Position numbers and translations under genes: made by a program. Below, in pieces: positions 50,604-59,332 of a stretch of 64,000 nt of DNA; within the stretch, counting starts at the first letter, position 1, and every line of letters begins with the position of its first letter. The stretch lies in contig NZ_CP133018.1 of assembly GCF_030866785.1 (NCBI RefSeq), positions 3,348,001 to 3,412,000 of the forward strand. The letters are read 5' to 3'. This DNA is from Agromyces protaetiae (GTDB taxonomy: Bacteria > Actinomycetota > Actinomycetes > Actinomycetales > Microbacteriaceae). The notes below the pieces were generated by a model. It was not told the DNA's origin. It did no database searches and saw nothing but the letters and a program-made list of their open reading frames with translations.

Positions 50604-51458
50604 TCAGTGATCGGCGTCGCCGCCGATCGCGACCGGGCGGTCGGTGTTCGACCATTGGCTCCACGAGCCGGGGAACAGCGCCGCGTCGATGCCGGCGATG
50701 GCGAGCGCGGCGACCTCGTGTGCGGCCGTGACTCCGGAGCCGCAGTAGGCCCCGACGGCCGTACCGGGATGCACGCCCAGCTCGGCGAATCGTGCGCGCC
50801 GTTCTTCGGGCGACCGAAAGCGCCCCGCCTCGTCGAGGTTCGACCCGGTCGGCGCCGATACCGCTCCGGGAATATGACCGGCCTTCGGATCGACGGGCTC
50901 GACCTCGCCGCGGTATCGTTCCGCGGCCCGGGCGTCGAGCAGCACGCCCGTCGCGGGCAGCCCGGCGACCTCGTCGATGTCGAGCACGGGGAGATGCCCG
51001 AAGTGCGCGACCGCGTCACCCCGCTCGGGCACGACCTCACCGGCCTCGAGTGGGTGCCCCGCACGGGTCCACGCCGATAGGCCGCCATCGAGCATCGAGA
51101 CCTGCTCGACGCCGGCGAACCGCAGCAGCCACCAGGCGCGGGCCGCCGACTGGTTGCCGAGGTCGTCCATCACCACGACCTCATCCCCCGCGTGCACACC
51201 CCAGCGCCGCAGCGCCGCCGTCAGCTGCGCCTCGGTCGGCAGGGGGTGGCGGCCGCGCCCTTCGGCGCGGTGATCGGCGAGCTCACCGTCGAGGTCGACG
51301 TAGACCGCGCCCGGCACATGCCCGGCGCGGTATGCGGCCGAGCCATCGGGCTCGGCGAGTGACCAGCGCACGTCGAGCACGACCGGGCGGCCGGCCCGGC
51401 CAGTGCGCAAGCGGGCCGCGAGCTCGTCGGCGGAGATGAGGATGGGCATGCGCTCCAT
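50604..51458 (-). CDS. Two-domain rhodanese-type sulfurtransferase
   Basis: About 284 residues from MERMPILISADE; the second Met three codons later is equally possible. Two rhodanese domains: an inactive N-terminal one (VVLDVRWSLAEPDG, AYRAGHVPGAVYVDLDGEL) and the C-terminal one with the catalytic Cys in GAYCGSGVTAAHEVAAL. LLDARAAERYRGEVEPVDPK and AGHIPGAVSAPT match thiosulfate or 3-mercaptopyruvate sulfurtransferases. The loop CGSGVTA is typical of the MST group. Cytoplasmic sulfur transfer or cyanide detoxification is expected. Confidence 0.9.
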   Translation of the reverse strand: MERMPILISADELAARLRTGRAGRPVVLDVRWSLAEPDGSAAYRAGHVPGAVYVDLDGELADHRAEGRGRHPLPTEAQLTAALRRWGVHAGDEVVVMDDLGNQSAARAWWLLRFAGVEQVSMLDGGLSAWTRAGHPLEAGEVVPERGDAVAHFGHLPVLDIDEVAGLPATGVLLDARAAERYRGEVEPVDPKAGHIPGAVSAPTGSNLDEAGRFRSPEERRARFAELGVHPGTAVGAYCGSGVTAAHEVAALAIAGIDAALFPGSWSQWSNTDRPVAIGGDADH

Positions 51459-51543
51459 CTTCGCCCACGGCGGCGTCCATGCGCACGCCTCCCGCCCGAG
51501 ACATCCGCCTGTCCGTTGCCTCCGCACGCTCGAGGGCGCGGGG

Positions 51544-52770
51544 TCAGTTCGCCGTGACGCGGGGTCCGCGACGCTGGATCTCGGGTACGCGCAACTCGGG
51601 CACGACCCGCATGATGAACCGGTCGAAGTCGGGCGCGGTGAACGCGGCGTACCCGTGTTCCGGCGCGTACAGCAGGCCGAGGTCGATCAGCTCGGCTCGG
51701 ATCGGGCCGACCTGGGTGGATTCGCGGCCCATGAGCCGGGCGACGTCGGCCGCCTTCTGGGGTTCCGGGCCGAGCTCGGCCATCGCGCGGAGGTACGCGG
51801 TCTGCAAGGGCGTCGCCCGCTCGAGCCGCACCCGGAAGAACCAGCTGTCGAGCCGGGCGTCGTACGCGTCGTGCGCGAGCTCGACGTCGGCGCAGCGCAC
51901 GAGGTCGCCTTCGGCGACCGACCAGGTCTGCGCTCCGAGCTCCTGGATGAAGCACGGGTATCCGCCGGTGATGTCGAGTGCGCGTTGCACCGCGGCGTCT
52001 TCGAACGCCACGCCCTCGGCGAGCGCGGGCTCGGTCAGCGCCGCACGCGCGTCGTCGGGCGCCAGCGCGCCGATCGAGGGGAACGAGAAGAGCCGGTCGG
52101 CGTACGATCTCGCCTCACCGGCGAGCTCGGGGAGGTGCGGGAGCCCCGCACCGACCCACGTGATCGGGAGGTGACGCTGCGTCGTCGCGTGCACCGCGTG
52201 CACGAGGGCCTCGAGCTGCGTTCGCGACAGGAACTGCGCCTCGTCGATCAACAGCACGACGCCCCGCTGGTGCATCCTCGCCGCCTCGCCGATCGCGACG
52301 AACACGTCGGCGAGATCCATCTCGAGGTCGCCGGAGTCGCCCGCGCCCTCGGCGGCGCGTACGTCCCAGGCGACCCCGAACGCGCAGGCGAGCTCGATCT
52401 GTTCGGCGAACGCCGTCAGCACCTCGGCCGCGATGCGATCACGCTCGGTCCATCGGGGGCGCGGTGCGAGACGCAGCAGCGCGGCCTTGAAGTGCGTGAA
52501 CACGGCCTGCCGGAACCGGCCGTCGTCGCACTTCGCCGCCTCGAGCTCGACGGGTTCCCACTTCTCGGCGCGCGCGATCTCGGCGAACCTGGCGAGGAGC
52601 ACGGTCTTGCCGACGCCGCGCAGGCCGGTGAGCAGCATCGAAGGCTCTGCGCGGCCGCGCTGCAGGCGGCGGAGGAGGACCCGGAAGCCGTCGAGCAGCT
52701 CAGCTCGACCGGCGAGCACCTCGGGGTCTGCCCCGGCGTGCGGCGTATACGGATTGCTCGCGCGGTCCAC
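51544..52770 (-). CDS. AAA ATPase with C-terminal winged-helix-like domain (ORC/STAND-like)
   Basis: 408 residues from a GTG. Walker A is LLTGLRGVGKTVLLARF and Walker B GVVLLIDEAQFLS; a sensor-type stretch LPITWVGAGLPHLPEL follows, and the lid contains FSFPSIGALAPDDARAALTE and ITGGYPCFIQELG. The last ~80 residues (AYLRAMAELGPEPQKAADVA, RLMGRESTQVGPIRAELIDL) form a winged-helix-like domain. Proteins of this layout (AAA_16/ATPase domain 2 type) are often fused to or located by toxins or regulators, but this one stands alone, divergent from the Mrp operon. Function unknown. Confidence 0.8.
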   Translation of the reverse strand: MDRASNPYTPHAGADPEVLAGRAELLDGFRVLLRRLQRGRAEPSMLLTGLRGVGKTVLLARFAEIARAEKWEPVELEAAKCDDGRFRQAVFTHFKAALLRLAPRPRWTERDRIAAEVLTAFAEQIELACAFGVAWDVRAAEGAGDSGDLEMDLADVFVAIGEAARMHQRGVVLLIDEAQFLSRTQLEALVHAVHATTQRHLPITWVGAGLPHLPELAGEARSYADRLFSFPSIGALAPDDARAALTEPALAEGVAFEDAAVQRALDITGGYPCFIQELGAQTWSVAEGDLVRCADVELAHDAYDARLDSWFFRVRLERATPLQTAYLRAMAELGPEPQKAADVARLMGRESTQVGPIRAELIDLGLLYAPEHGYAAFTAPDFDRFIMRVVPELRVPEIQRRGPRVTAN

Positions 52771-52843
52771 CCGGCGAGTGTACTCCGTCCCGGAGATTTT
52801 ATGAAGTCTCGATAAATCGCCCTAAAGCGCTCAGCCGATCAGC

Positions 52844-52849
52844 TAGACT
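52844..52849 (+). promoter_or_regulatory. Putative -10 element (TAGACT) of the mrp operon
   Basis: TAGACT fits TANNNT, 44 bases before the mrpA ATG. It follows an unusually AT-rich stretch (52793-52828, with TTTTATGAAG and GATAAATC) that presumably carries the divergent promoters for mrp and the AAA ATPase gene. Confidence 0.5.
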
Positions 52850-52892
52850 GTGGGCTCGACGGTTCGAACGCGCGATGTGATGAGGAGGATGG

Positions 52893-55800
52893 ATGATCCT
52901 CAGCCTCGTCCTGTTCGGCGCCCTGTCGCTCGTCGCGCCGCTGCTCACGAGGCTGTTGGGCCGCCGGGTCTTCCTCGTCCTCGCGCTCCTGCCCGCCGCG
53001 GTCTTCGTGGTGCTGCTCACGCTGCTGCCCGACGTGATCGACGGCACCGCGATCGTCGAATCCGTCGACTGGATCCCCGCGCTCGACATCGCGCTGAGCT
53101 TCCGCATCGACGCGCTCGCGCTGCTGCTCGCCCTGATCGTCACCGGCATCGGCGCGCTGGTCCTGATCTACTGCACCTGGTACTTCTCCGACGACGAGCC
53201 CTCCCTCGGTCGGTTCGCCGCGCTCCTGCTGGCCTTCGCGGGCGTCATGCTCGGCCTCGTCACCGCTGACGACGTGTACATCCTGTTCACGTTCTGGGAG
53301 GCGACGAGCGTGCTCTCGTACCTCCTCATCGGCCACTACACCGGCCGCAAAGAGAGTCGCGGTGCCGCACTGCAGGCGCTCACGGTCACCACCTTCGGCG
53401 GACTCGCGATGCTCGTCGGGCTCGTTCTGCTCTCGGTCGAGGGCGGCACCACCTCGCTCAGCGCGCTCATCGAGAACCCCGTGCTCGGCACGGCCGGCGA
53501 GTGGGGCATCGCGCTCGTGCTCATCGGCGCGATCTCGAAGAGCGCGCTCGTGCCCTTCCACTTCTGGCTTCCGGCCGCCATGGCCGCGCCCACCCCGGTC
53601 TCCGCGTACCTGCACGCGGCGGCGATGGTCAAGGCGGGCGTGTACCTCATCGCACGGCTCGCCCCGGGGTACGCCGATCTCGAGGTGTGGCATCCGATCA
53701 TCGTCATCCTCGGCGCGACGACCATGCTCGTCGGCGGCTGGCGAGCGCTCCGCCAGTACGACATCAAGCTGCTGCTCGCGTACGGCACCGTGAGCCAGCT
53801 CGGCTTCCTCGTGCTCGTCACGGGCTTCGGCACGCGCGATGCCGCGCTGGCGGGCGTCGCCCTGCTGCTCGCCCACGCCCTGTTCAAGGCCGCGCTGTTC
53901 CTGGTCGTCGGCATCGTCGACCATGCCGCGGGCACGCGCGACTGGCGCAAGCTCTCCGGCGTCGGCCGGCGCATGCCCGTCGTCGCGACCGTGGCGATCC
54001 TCGCCGCCGCGTCCATGGCCGGCCTGCCACCGCTCATCGGCTTCGTCGCGAAAGAGACCGTGTTCACCGCGTACCTCGAGGCGACGAGCGCGGGCGCCAT
54101 GACCGGCCTCGCGGGCTGGGCCTGGCTGGCCCTGATCGGCGCCTTCCTCGGCTCGGTGCTGACCGTCGCCTACAGCGTGCGCTTCATCTGGGGTGCGTTC
54201 TGGTCGAAGCCCGGCGTCGAGCCCACGCCCCTGCACCGCGAGAGCCCGCTCATCACGGTCGCCCCCGCGGTGCTCTCGATCGCGAGCCTCGTCGCCGCGT
54301 TCGGCGTCGCGGCGATCGAGCCGCTCCTCGCCGCCTACGCGGACGAGCTGCCCGGCCCGCTCGACTACCACCTCGCCCTCTGGCACGGGTTCGAGACGGC
54401 GCTCGCGATCTCGGTCGCGGTGTACATCCTCGGCGCGCTGCTCGTGTGGGGCCGCGCCCGCGTCGCCCGCATGCAGGCCTCGGTCCCGCAGCTCGTCGAC
54501 TCCGGTCGCGGCTACCTGCGGGTCGTCTCCGCGGTCGACCGGTTCGCCGCGGCGCTCACGACCGCGATCCAGAAGCGGGGCCTCCCCGGCTACGTCGCGG
54601 TCATCGTCCTGGTCTTCATCGGCGGCCTCGGCGCGTCGGCGATCGCGAACACCGTGTGGCCAGGGAGCATCCGGCTCTGGGATTACCCGGCCCAGCCGTT
54701 CCTCGCCCTGGTCATGGCCGTCGCCGCGATCGCGGCGACGGTGGTGCAGCAGCGCATGTCGGCCGTGCTGCTCGTGAGCATCACGGGCTACGGGCTCGTC
54801 CTGCTGTTCGGCATGTCGGGCGCACCCGACCTCGCCCTCACCCAGGCCCTCATCGAGACCGTCACCGTGGTCGTGTTCGTGCTCGTGCTGCGCCGGCTCC
54901 CGAAGCGCATCGGGCAGCGGAACCCACCCGTGCACCCGGTCGCACGCGGCATCGTGGGCGCGGTCGCCGGGCTGGTCATGGCCGTCATCGGCTTCATCGC
55001 GCTCGGCGCGCGGATCCAGCCGACCATCTCCGAGGGCCTCCCGGCGCTCGCCATCGAGGCGCACGGCCAGAACGTGGTCAACGTGATCCTCGTGGACATC
55101 CGCGCGTGGGACACGCTCGGCGAGATCTCGGTGCTGGTCGCGGTCGCGACCGGCGTGGCGAGCCTCATCTTCGTGTCGGGCCGCACCGGCGGGGCGCCGC
55201 GGCTGGACAGCGTGCCGGGCCGCCGCGACCGTCTCCGGCCGGTGCCCGAGCCCGCGTCGAGCATCCGCGGCGTGCGCCCGAGCGTCGCCGACACCGCGGG
55301 CGAGGTGCACGCCTCCGGCGAGGCATCCGACAACCGTCAGACGTGGCTGCTCGCGGGCCGCACGCTCTCGCCGCGTCGTCGCTCGATCCTCATCGAGGTG
55401 CTCGTACGGCTGCTCTTCCACCCGGCGATCATCGTGTCGGTCTACCTGCTCTTCGTCGGCCACAACCAGCCGGGTGGCGGCTTCGCCGGCGGCCTGCTCG
55501 CGGGCATCGCGCTGATCGCGCGCTACCTCGCCGGCGGGCGGTACGAGCTCGGGGAGGCCGCGCCGATCGATGCCGGCCGCCTGCTCGGCACGGGCCTCCT
55601 GCTCGCTGCCGGCACCGCGGCGTCGTCGCTGGTGTTCGGGCTGACCGTGTTCGAATCCACCTGGTTCGAGCTCGACGTCCCCGTGCTCGGCACGCTGTCG
55701 GCCGGCACCTCGACGATCTTCGACATCGGCGTGTACCTCGTGGTCGTCGGGCTCGTGCTCGACATCCTGCGCGCGCTCGGCGCCGAGGTCGACCGCCAGC

Positions 55801-55910
55801 AGGAGGAGGCCGACGAGGCCTCCTCCGACTCCGACTCCGGCTCCGACTCGTCCGGCTCGTCCGACTCGTCCGGCTCGTCCGACTCGACGCCCGCGGGGGT
55901 GCGCTCGTGA
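52893..55910 (+). CDS. mrpA: Na+/H+ antiporter subunit MrpA with MrpB-like C-terminal domain
   Basis: 1005 residues; ATG after GAGGAGGATGG. The NADH-quinone oxidoreductase ND5-like core has the key segments FWEATSVLSYLLIGHY, ALVPFHFWLPAAMAAPTPVS, YLHAAAMVKAGVYLIAR (with the functional Lys) and GLPPLIGFVAKETVF. The late part carries VLVRLLFHPAIIVSVYLLFV and GHNQPGGGFAGGLLAGIALI, the MnhB domain, so no separate mrpB gene is needed. The last ~30 residues are a Ser/Asp repeat (SDSDSGSDSSGSSDSSGSSD) encoded by tandem TCCGACTCG units. Mrp complexes export Na+ or other cations in exchange for protons and sustain alkaline and salt tolerance. Confidence 0.95.
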   Translation: MILSLVLFGALSLVAPLLTRLLGRRVFLVLALLPAAVFVVLLTLLPDVIDGTAIVESVDWIPALDIALSFRIDALALLLALIVTGIGALVLIYCTWYFSDDEPSLGRFAALLLAFAGVMLGLVTADDVYILFTFWEATSVLSYLLIGHYTGRKESRGAALQALTVTTFGGLAMLVGLVLLSVEGGTTSLSALIENPVLGTAGEWGIALVLIGAISKSALVPFHFWLPAAMAAPTPVSAYLHAAAMVKAGVYLIARLAPGYADLEVWHPIIVILGATTMLVGGWRALRQYDIKLLLAYGTVSQLGFLVLVTGFGTRDAALAGVALLLAHALFKAALFLVVGIVDHAAGTRDWRKLSGVGRRMPVVATVAILAAASMAGLPPLIGFVAKETVFTAYLEATSAGAMTGLAGWAWLALIGAFLGSVLTVAYSVRFIWGAFWSKPGVEPTPLHRESPLITVAPAVLSIASLVAAFGVAAIEPLLAAYADELPGPLDYHLALWHGFETALAISVAVYILGALLVWGRARVARMQASVPQLVDSGRGYLRVVSAVDRFAAALTTAIQKRGLPGYVAVIVLVFIGGLGASAIANTVWPGSIRLWDYPAQPFLALVMAVAAIAATVVQQRMSAVLLVSITGYGLVLLFGMSGAPDLALTQALIETVTVVVFVLVLRRLPKRIGQRNPPVHPVARGIVGAVAGLVMAVIGFIALGARIQPTISEGLPALAIEAHGQNVVNVILVDIRAWDTLGEISVLVAVATGVASLIFVSGRTGGAPRLDSVPGRRDRLRPVPEPASSIRGVRPSVADTAGEVHASGEASDNRQTWLLAGRTLSPRRRSILIEVLVRLLFHPAIIVSVYLLFVGHNQPGGGFAGGLLAGIALIARYLAGGRYELGEAAPIDAGRLLGTGLLLAAGTAASSLVFGLTVFESTWFELDVPVLGTLSAGTSTIFDIGVYLVVVGLVLDILRALGAEVDRQQEEADEASSDSDSGSDSSGSSDSSGSSDSTPAGVRS

Positions 55911-56359
55911 CCGCCTCCCTCACGCTCCTGGTCCTCATGGCCGTGCTCTTCGGTGCGGGCATCACGATCATGCTCGAGCGCAGCCTGACGCGCGTGCTCA
56001 TCGGGTTCCTGCTCGTCGGCAACTCCGTCAACATCCTGATCTACCTGATGAGCGGCAGTCCGGGCCTCGCGCCGCTGCTCGGTGAAGGCGTCGATCCCGG
56101 CGAGATCTCCGACCCGCTCCCCCAGGCGTTCATCCTGACCGCGATCGTGATCAACCTCGGCATCACGAGCTTCATGCTCGCGCTCATCTACCGCTCGTGG
56201 TGGCTCGCGCAGCTCGGCGACGAGGGCGACTCGGTCGACGACACCGAAGACCTCATGGAAGACGTCGAAGAGGCCGAAGAGCTCATCCGTTCGTCGGCAG
56301 AGGACGACCGCGCCATTCAAGAAGTGCTCGAAGCGAGTGACGAGGAGGCACCCCGATGA
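55907..56359 (+). CDS. mrpC: Na+/H+ antiporter subunit MrpC
   Basis: 150 residues from a GTG overlapping the mrpA stop by 4 bases. NuoK-like with three helices: SLTLLVLMAVLFGAGITIML, TRVLIGFLLVGNSVNILIYL and PQAFILTAIVINLGITSFML. DPLPQAFILTAIVI is the conserved family segment. The C-terminal ~45 residues are strongly acidic and probably coiled (DDTEDLMEDVEEAEELIRSS), an extension not found in shorter MrpC proteins. Confidence 0.94.
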   Translation: MTASLTLLVLMAVLFGAGITIMLERSLTRVLIGFLLVGNSVNILIYLMSGSPGLAPLLGEGVDPGEISDPLPQAFILTAIVINLGITSFMLALIYRSWWLAQLGDEGDSVDDTEDLMEDVEEAEELIRSSAEDDRAIQEVLEASDEEAPR

Positions 56360-57951
56360 ACCCCTCCACCCTCGTGCCGCTCGTCGTCCTGCTGCCGCTC
56401 ATCGGCGCCGCGATCAACCTCATCCTCGGCCGCCACCGTCGCGCCCAGATGGCCGTCTCGGCCACCGTGCTCAGCGCGGTCGCGGTCATCGCCGCGACGC
56501 TGCTCCTGATGGTCGACGAGGCCGACCAGGGCGTGTCGGTCGCGGTGGGTGCGTGGGAGGCGCCGTGGGGCATCGTGCTCGTGGTCGACCGCCTCGCGGC
56601 GATCATGCTCGTGATCTCCGCGGTCGTGCTCCTCGGCGTGCTCGTGTACGCGGTCGGCCAGGGCATCGCGGACCAGCACCGCGAGACCCCGGTCTCGATC
56701 TTCCACCCGACGTACCTGATCCTCTCGGCCGGGGTGTTCAACGCCTTCATCGCGGGCGACCTGTTCAACCTCTACGTCGGGTTCGAGATCCTGCTGGCGG
56801 CGAGCTACGTGCTGCTCACCCTCGGCGGCACGGGCGAACGCATCCGCGCGGGCGTCACGTACATCATCGTGAGCCTGGTGTCGTCGCTGTTCTTCCTGTC
56901 GGCGATCGCGCTCATCTACGGCGCGACGGGCACGGCCAACATCGCCCAGCTCTCGGTGCGGCTCGCCGAGCTCCCCGACTCGGTGCAACTCATGCTGCAC
57001 CTGCTGCTGCTGCTCGCGTTTGGCATCAAGGCCGCGGTGTTCCCGCTGTCGTTCTGGCTGCCCGACTCGTACCCGACCGCGCCGGCCCCGGTCACGGCCG
57101 TGTTCGCGGGCTTGCTCACCAAGGTCGGCGTGTACGCGATCATCCGCACCGAGACGGTGATCTTCGCCGAGCACGATGTATCGACGCTGCTGCTCATCGT
57201 CGGCGGGCTCACGATGGTCGTCGGCATCCTCGGTGCACTCACCCAGGCCGACATCAAACGTCTGCTGTCGTTCACGCTGGTCAGTCACATCGGGTACATG
57301 ATCTTCGGCATCGGCCTCGCCAGCGAACTCGGCATCGCCGCGACGATCTACTACGTCGTCCACCACATCACGGTGCAGACCGCGCTGTTCCTCACGACGG
57401 GCCTCATCGAGCGCTTCGGCAGCTCGACGTCGATCACGCGACTCGCCGGCCTGCTGAAGGCGTCGCCGCTGCTCGCCATCCTGTTCTTCATCCCGGCGCT
57501 GAACCTCGGCGGCATCCCGCCGTTCTCGGGCTTCCTCGGCAAGGTCGGGCTGTTCGTCGCAGGCGCCGAAGCCGCGCCCGGCGACGAGGGTGGGCCGGCC
57601 TGGCTCATCTGGGTCGTGATCGCGGCCGGCGCCGCCACGTCGCTCATCACGCTGTACGCACTCACCCGGTTCTGGAACATGGCGTTCTGGCGTGGACGCA
57701 ACGAGCTCGAGGGCTACGACTCGGTGCTGCTCCAGTCGGTGCAGGAGTTCCCGGATGCCTCGGGCACCACGACGCGCACCGCGACGCGCTCGACCCCGGT
57801 GCTGATGGTCGTCGCGACGACCGCGCTCGTGGCGGTGACGATCCTGCTCACGGTGTTCGCGGGCCCGCTGTTCGACCTGGCGTCGCGCGCCGCGATGAAC
57901 CTCGAGTCGGGCGTCTACGTGTCGCTCGTCTTCCCGCGGGGGGTGTCGTGA
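56356..57951 (+). CDS. mrpD: Na+/H+ antiporter subunit MrpD
   Basis: 531 residues, ATGA overlap with mrpC. ND2/ND4-like proton-translocating subunit with about 14 helices: FHPTYLILSAGVFNAFIAGD, LFNLYVGFEILLAASYVLL, FGIKAAVFPLSFWLPDSYPT (with the Lys of the channel), APAPVTAVFAGLLTKVGVYA, and HHITVQTALFLTTGLIE. It forms the second large membrane subunit beside MrpA. Its C-terminal helix is followed by a GTG/ATG start of mrpE. Confidence 0.95.
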   Translation: MNPSTLVPLVVLLPLIGAAINLILGRHRRAQMAVSATVLSAVAVIAATLLLMVDEADQGVSVAVGAWEAPWGIVLVVDRLAAIMLVISAVVLLGVLVYAVGQGIADQHRETPVSIFHPTYLILSAGVFNAFIAGDLFNLYVGFEILLAASYVLLTLGGTGERIRAGVTYIIVSLVSSLFFLSAIALIYGATGTANIAQLSVRLAELPDSVQLMLHLLLLLAFGIKAAVFPLSFWLPDSYPTAPAPVTAVFAGLLTKVGVYAIIRTETVIFAEHDVSTLLLIVGGLTMVVGILGALTQADIKRLLSFTLVSHIGYMIFGIGLASELGIAATIYYVVHHITVQTALFLTTGLIERFGSSTSITRLAGLLKASPLLAILFFIPALNLGGIPPFSGFLGKVGLFVAGAEAAPGDEGGPAWLIWVVIAAGAATSLITLYALTRFWNMAFWRGRNELEGYDSVLLQSVQEFPDASGTTTRTATRSTPVLMVVATTALVAVTILLTVFAGPLFDLASRAAMNLESGVYVSLVFPRGVS

Positions 57952-58538
57952 TGCACGCCGAGGTGTCGTTCTGGAAGTCGCTCTGGCGCCAGGCGCCCCT
58001 GCTGATCGCGCTCGTCGCGCTGTGGCTGCTGCTCTGGGACCACATCGACGTGCTGACCGTGGTCACCGGGGTCCTGCTCGCCGTCGGGGTCACCCGAGCG
58101 CTGTACCTGCCGCCCGTGCTGCTCTCGGGGCGGTTCAACCCGTGGCGCGGGCTGCTGCTCGGCCTCCGGATGATGTTCGACGTCGTCGTCGCGTCGTTCC
58201 AGGTCGCGGGCCTGTCGGTCAACCCGTGGTGGAAGCCGATGAACTCGATCATCGCGGTGCAGCTGCTCACCCGGTCCGACTTCGTGACGACGCTCACCGC
58301 CGAGGCGATCTCGGTGGTGCCCGGCACGGTCGTGGTCGACATCGACCGCGAACGCGGCCTGCTCTACCTGCACGCGCTCGGCACGCGCACCGCCGACGAC
58401 ATCGAGAAGGTCCGGCGCACCGTGCTCGGCGTCGAGGAGCGGATCGTGCTGGCCATCGGCACCCACGAGCAGGCGGTGTCCATCCGCGCGGCCCGGCGCG
58501 AACGCCGGGCGAACCGTGAGAAGGGAGTGGCGGCATGA
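57951..58538 (+). CDS. mrpE: Na+/H+ antiporter subunit MrpE
   Basis: 195 residues from the ATG whose first base overlaps the mrpD stop; a GTG one codon earlier also works. Two N-terminal helices (APLLIALVALWLLLWDHIDV, TVVTGVLLAVGVTRALYLPP), then the soluble MnhE domain: LLTRSDFVTTLTAEAISVVP, GTVVVDIDRERGLLYLHALG. A basic tail (RAARRERRANREKGVAA) closes the protein. Required for assembly of the Mrp complex. Confidence 0.93.
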   Translation: MHAEVSFWKSLWRQAPLLIALVALWLLLWDHIDVLTVVTGVLLAVGVTRALYLPPVLLSGRFNPWRGLLLGLRMMFDVVVASFQVAGLSVNPWWKPMNSIIAVQLLTRSDFVTTLTAEAISVVPGTVVVDIDRERGLLYLHALGTRTADDIEKVRRTVLGVEERIVLAIGTHEQAVSIRAARRERRANREKGVAA

Positions 58539-58807
58539 CCTTCCTCGGCGTCGTCAGCGTCATCGCCGGGCTCATGTTCGGCATCGGCGCCATCGCGGCG
58601 GTCTGGCGGATCATCAAAGGCCCGTCGATCCTCGACCGCGCGCTCGCGACCGACGTGCTGCTCGCCATCGGCATCTGCGGCCTCGGCGCCGAGATGGCGA
58701 TCAACAAGCACACCGACACCCTCGTCGTGATGCTCGTGCTGGCGCTCTTCGCGGTCATCGGCTCGATCTCGATCGCACGCTTCATGGCGAAGCAGGATGC
58801 CTCGTGA
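58535..58807 (+). CDS. mrpF: Na+/H+ antiporter subunit MrpF
   Basis: 90 residues, ATGA overlap with mrpE. Three helices (VVSVIAGLMFGIGAIAAVWR, SILDRALATDVLLAIGICGL, LVVMLVLALFAVIGSISIAR) with the family segment GPSILDRALATD. Ends in FMAKQDAS; its stop overlaps the GTG of mrpG. Confidence 0.94.
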   Translation: MTFLGVVSVIAGLMFGIGAIAAVWRIIKGPSILDRALATDVLLAIGICGLGAEMAINKHTDTLVVMLVLALFAVIGSISIARFMAKQDAS

Positions 58808-59217
58808 GCGCCGCCGAACTCGCCGTCGGCGTGCTCGTGGTGCTGAGCGCGTTCTTCTCCATGGCTGCCGGCATCGGCATCCTGCGCTTCCCCGACGTCC
58901 TCACGCGTCTGCACGCGGCGACGAAGCCGCAGGTCGCGGGCCTCGCAACCGTGCTGCTCGCGATCGTGCTCCAGGTGCCGACGTGGGGCGTGGCCACGAC
59001 CGCGGTCCTGGTGATGCTGTTCCAGCTGCTCACCCAGCCGATGACCGCGCACATGCTGGGCCGGTCGGCGTACCGCACCGAGCACGTGCGCCGCGACCTG
59101 CTCATCGAGGACGACCTCGGCCGCGACATCGCGGACCACGCGGAGCCCGACGAGCTCGACGAGACCGAGCCCGGCGCCGAGCCCGAGGAGACCGTCGGCC
59201 CCGAGGGGCGCCACTAG
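58804..59217 (+). CDS. mrpG: Na+/H+ antiporter subunit MrpG
   Basis: 137 residues from a GTG overlapping mrpF. Three helices; GILRFPDVLTRLHAATKPQV is the conserved MnhG/PhaG segment. The last ~40 residues are an acidic tail (DELDETEPGAEPEETVGPEG). With MrpA, C, D, E and F it completes the antiporter, the MrpB role being carried by the MrpA C-terminus. Confidence 0.93.
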   Translation: MSAAELAVGVLVVLSAFFSMAAGIGILRFPDVLTRLHAATKPQVAGLATVLLAIVLQVPTWGVATTAVLVMLFQLLTQPMTAHMLGRSAYRTEHVRRDLLIEDDLGRDIADHAEPDELDETEPGAEPEETVGPEGRH

Positions 59218-59238
59218 GGTGTGCCTCCCGAGCCGCCG

Positions 59239-59305
59239 CTCCGCGCCAGTTGAGGCGGCTGCGCGCCCGCCGTACTGGCGCTGAGCCAACAGAACTGGCG
59301 CGGAG
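59239..59305. repeat. 13-bp inverted repeat between convergent genes (CTCCGCGCCAGTT)
   Basis: CTCCGCGCCAGTT (59239-59251) is exactly complementary to AACTGGCGCGGAG (59293-59305); a third copy of ACTGGCG lies between them at 59274-59280. The element fills the gap between mrpG and the enoyl-CoA hydratase gene. Confidence 0.8.
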
Positions 59306-59332
59306 CCCGCCGCGTTGGGTGGCGCGAGTGGG

